Shown here: piece after piece, positions 14,684 to 16,197 of the stretch
Layout of the letters: each line of letters opens with the position of its first letter
Numbering within the stretch: the stretch's first letter is position 1
NCBI GenBank assembly: GCA_004322325.1
Contig: SCTP01000165.1
Coordinates: 1 to 16,197, forward strand
Source: Gammaproteobacteria bacterium
GTDB taxonomy: Bacteria; Pseudomonadota; Gammaproteobacteria; DSM-16500
Reading direction: 5' to 3'
Length of the DNA stretch: 16,197 nucleotides
Position numbers and translations under genes: made by a program
Notes under the pieces: model-generated
What the model saw: only the letters and a program-made list of their open reading frames with translations
What the model was told of the DNA's origin: nothing
The model's database searches: none

Positions 14684-16197
14684 ATGGCTGAAATGATCCC
14701 GCGTGATTTTATCGAATTATTATTAGCCAAAGTTGACATTGTTGACGTTATCAACGCGCAAGTTCCCTTACGCAAGAAATCCAGTAGCAATTATTTTGCC
14801 CGTTGCCCCTTTCATCAGGAAAAAAGCCCTTCTTTCTCCGTCAGCCAGCCGAAACAATTTTACTATTGCTTTGGCTGCGGCGCGCGCGGTAATGCCATTG
14901 ACTTTCTCATGCAGCATGAACGCTTACGCTTTCCCGAAGCCATCGAAACCCTCGCCCGCTCCGCTGGCATGGAAGTGCCTCGCACAGCAGCAGCGGGAAA
15001 ACAAGATGATTCCTTGCCAGCCCTGTACGACTTAATGGCTGCAGTGACTTCCTACTACTATGACCAGATGCGCCACTCTTCTCGAGCAATTGCTTATCTG
15101 AAACAACGCGGCATCACCGGCGCTATCGCACGAGATTTCAGCTTAGGTTACGCTCCATCTGGATCGCATCATCTGCTAGAACAATTTAGCGATCAAAAAA
15201 AATTATTGGAGGCGGGGTTAATCATCAAAAAAAGCGAAGGCAATTATTATGACCGTTTTCGCGATCGCATTATGTTCCCAATTCATGATCATCGCAGCCG
15301 TATCATCGGCTTTGGCGGACGCATTCTTGATCAAGGCGAACCCAAATATCTCAACTCGCCTGAAACAGCCTTATTCCAAAAAGGCCATGAACTCTACGGC
15401 CTTTATCAAGCTTTGCAAGCGAATCGCAAGCTAGAGCGGGTGGTGATTGTTGAAGGCTACATGGATGTCCTCGCCCTCTTCCAACAGGGCATTACCTACG
15501 CCGTCGCCACCTTAGGCACCGCCACCACACCACATCATTTGCAGCGCCTGTTCCGCTATACCTCAGACATCATCTTCTGCTTTGATGGCGATGCAGCGGG
15601 CCGAACAGCTGCCTGGCGTGCGCTGCAAGTCATCTTTCCAATGATGCAAGACAGCTTACAAGTCCGTTTCTTATTTTTACCGGAGGGGGAAGATCCCGAC
15701 ACCCTCATCCGCCAAGAAGGCAAAGCTCCGTTTGAAAAACGCCTAAGTGCCGCATTGCCATTGTCCACTTTTTTCTTCCAGACATTAAGTCGACAAAGTG
15801 ACCTTACCACCATGGAAGGCCGTGCCCGCTTTGCAGCAGCGGCGGTTAACTATATTAAGCAACTGCCGTCCGATAGCATTTTCCAAGGCATCTTATTTGA
15901 AGAATTGAGCAAGCGTGCTCGGATTGAAGTAGAGGCTTTAAAATCCCCCCCTCCTGCACCTCCCCCGCTGGTGGAGAAGGGCAAACCCAGTGGATTGTCT
16001 AAAGCACTCGCTTTGCTCATCCAATATCCGCACCTTGTTACTCACCTGCCTGACCGCTTATCCATGGTTCATCTGCCAGGCTATGATTTATTTACCCAAT
16101 TAGTGGAGATCATGAAGAAAAATCCCAACATGACCACTGGCGTATTGATAGAATATTGGCGCAATCACCCGCAAGCCGCCTTCATCCATCAGCTCGA
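14684..16197 (+). CDS. dnaG: DNA primase, 3' end outside window
   Basis: 504 codons are visible and the frame is still open at the window edge, so about 70-100 residues are missing. DnaG makes the RNA primers for replication. The zinc-binding domain is CPFH...CFGC with Cys41, His44, Cys62 and Cys65. The RNA polymerase core has YDRFRDRIMFPI (189-200), GFGGR, PKYLNSPET (220-228), and the TOPRIM acids Glu257 in VEGYMD plus Asp301 and Asp303 in FDGDAAGR, followed by EGEDPDTL (334-341). A proline-rich linker (SPPPAPPPL) precedes the DnaB-binding C-terminal domain. The ATG at 14684 matches the E. coli N-terminus (MAxxIPRxFI). It lies 46 bp after yqeY with only a weak AGCAGG ribosome site; no intrinsic terminator was seen in the gap. 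Confidence 0.97.
   Translation, partial: MAEMIPRDFIELLLAKVDIVDVINAQVPLRKKSSSNYFARCPFHQEKSPSFSVSQPKQFYYCFGCGARGNAIDFLMQHERLRFPEAIETLARSAGMEVPRTAAAGKQDDSLPALYDLMAAVTSYYYDQMRHSSRAIAYLKQRGITGAIARDFSLGYAPSGSHHLLEQFSDQKKLLEAGLIIKKSEGNYYDRFRDRIMFPIHDHRSRIIGFGGRILDQGEPKYLNSPETALFQKGHELYGLYQALQANRKLERVVIVEGYMDVLALFQQGITYAVATLGTATTPHHLQRLFRYTSDIIFCFDGDAAGRTAAWRALQVIFPMMQDSLQVRFLFLPEGEDPDTLIRQEGKAPFEKRLSAALPLSTFFFQTLSRQSDLTTMEGRARFAAAAVNYIKQLPSDSIFQGILFEELSKRARIEVEALKSPPPAPPPLVEKGKPSGLSKALALLIQYPHLVTHLPDRLSMVHLPGYDLFTQLVEIMKKNPNMTTGVLIEYWRNHPQAAFIHQL

Noticed and set aside
1..16197. tRNA or rRNA genes, CRISPR arrays, insertion sequences
   Set aside because: I saw no tRNA cloverleaf arms, no regularly spaced repeats, and no transposase or integrase genes or terminal repeats next to hicAB or abiE.

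Overview
This window looks like the chromosome of a gammaproteobacterium, most likely an intracellular or amoeba-associated member of the Legionellales (Coxiella/Legionella-like). That placement is an inference. It rests on gammaproteobacterial forms of Orn, TsaD, S21 and DnaG, the rpsU-yqeY-dnaG order, tandem TyrP/Mtr-type aromatic amino acid transporters, and the presence of Sel1-repeat and ankyrin-type proteins. Gene density is very high: no stretch over 300 bases lacks a gene, and the largest gap is 221 bp (7971-8191).

Layout. A partial Sel1-repeat gene (+) enters from the left and overlaps the 3' end of an N-acetylmuramoyl-L-alanine amidase gene. From 7970 down to 1182 all genes are on the minus strand and tightly packed, in transcription order: two tandem HAAAP-family aromatic amino acid transporters, a TerC-family membrane protein, the bifunctional NAD(P)HX repair enzyme, tsaE, a hicA-hicB toxin-antitoxin pair, and the amidase. 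On the plus strand, queG (epoxyqueuosine reductase) diverges from the transporters. Then come a minus-strand AbiE-type pair (abiEi antitoxin, abiEii toxin) and orn, plsY (+), a minus-strand ankyrin-like gene and tsaD, and finally the plus-strand rpsU-yqeY-dnaG operon. dnaG runs off the right edge.

How it works together. The backbone is housekeeping: tRNA modification (tsaD, tsaE, queG), RNA turnover (orn), phospholipid synthesis (plsY), cell-wall remodelling (amidase), metabolite repair (nnr) and replication priming (dnaG). Accessory genes are slotted between backbone genes: hicAB between tsaE and the amidase, abiE between queG and orn, the ankyrin gene between plsY and tsaD, and the Sel1 gene at the left edge. 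No large undescribed multi-gene system is visible. The most interesting non-coding signals are: a 43-bp near-perfect palindrome that contains the abiE promoter and ribosome binding site; an aromatic-residue-rich short ORF with complementary segments in the leader of the transporter operon, which is a candidate attenuator; a 12-bp palindrome at the hicAB promoter; and overlapping divergent tsaD/rpsU promoters that predict a leaderless tsaD mRNA.
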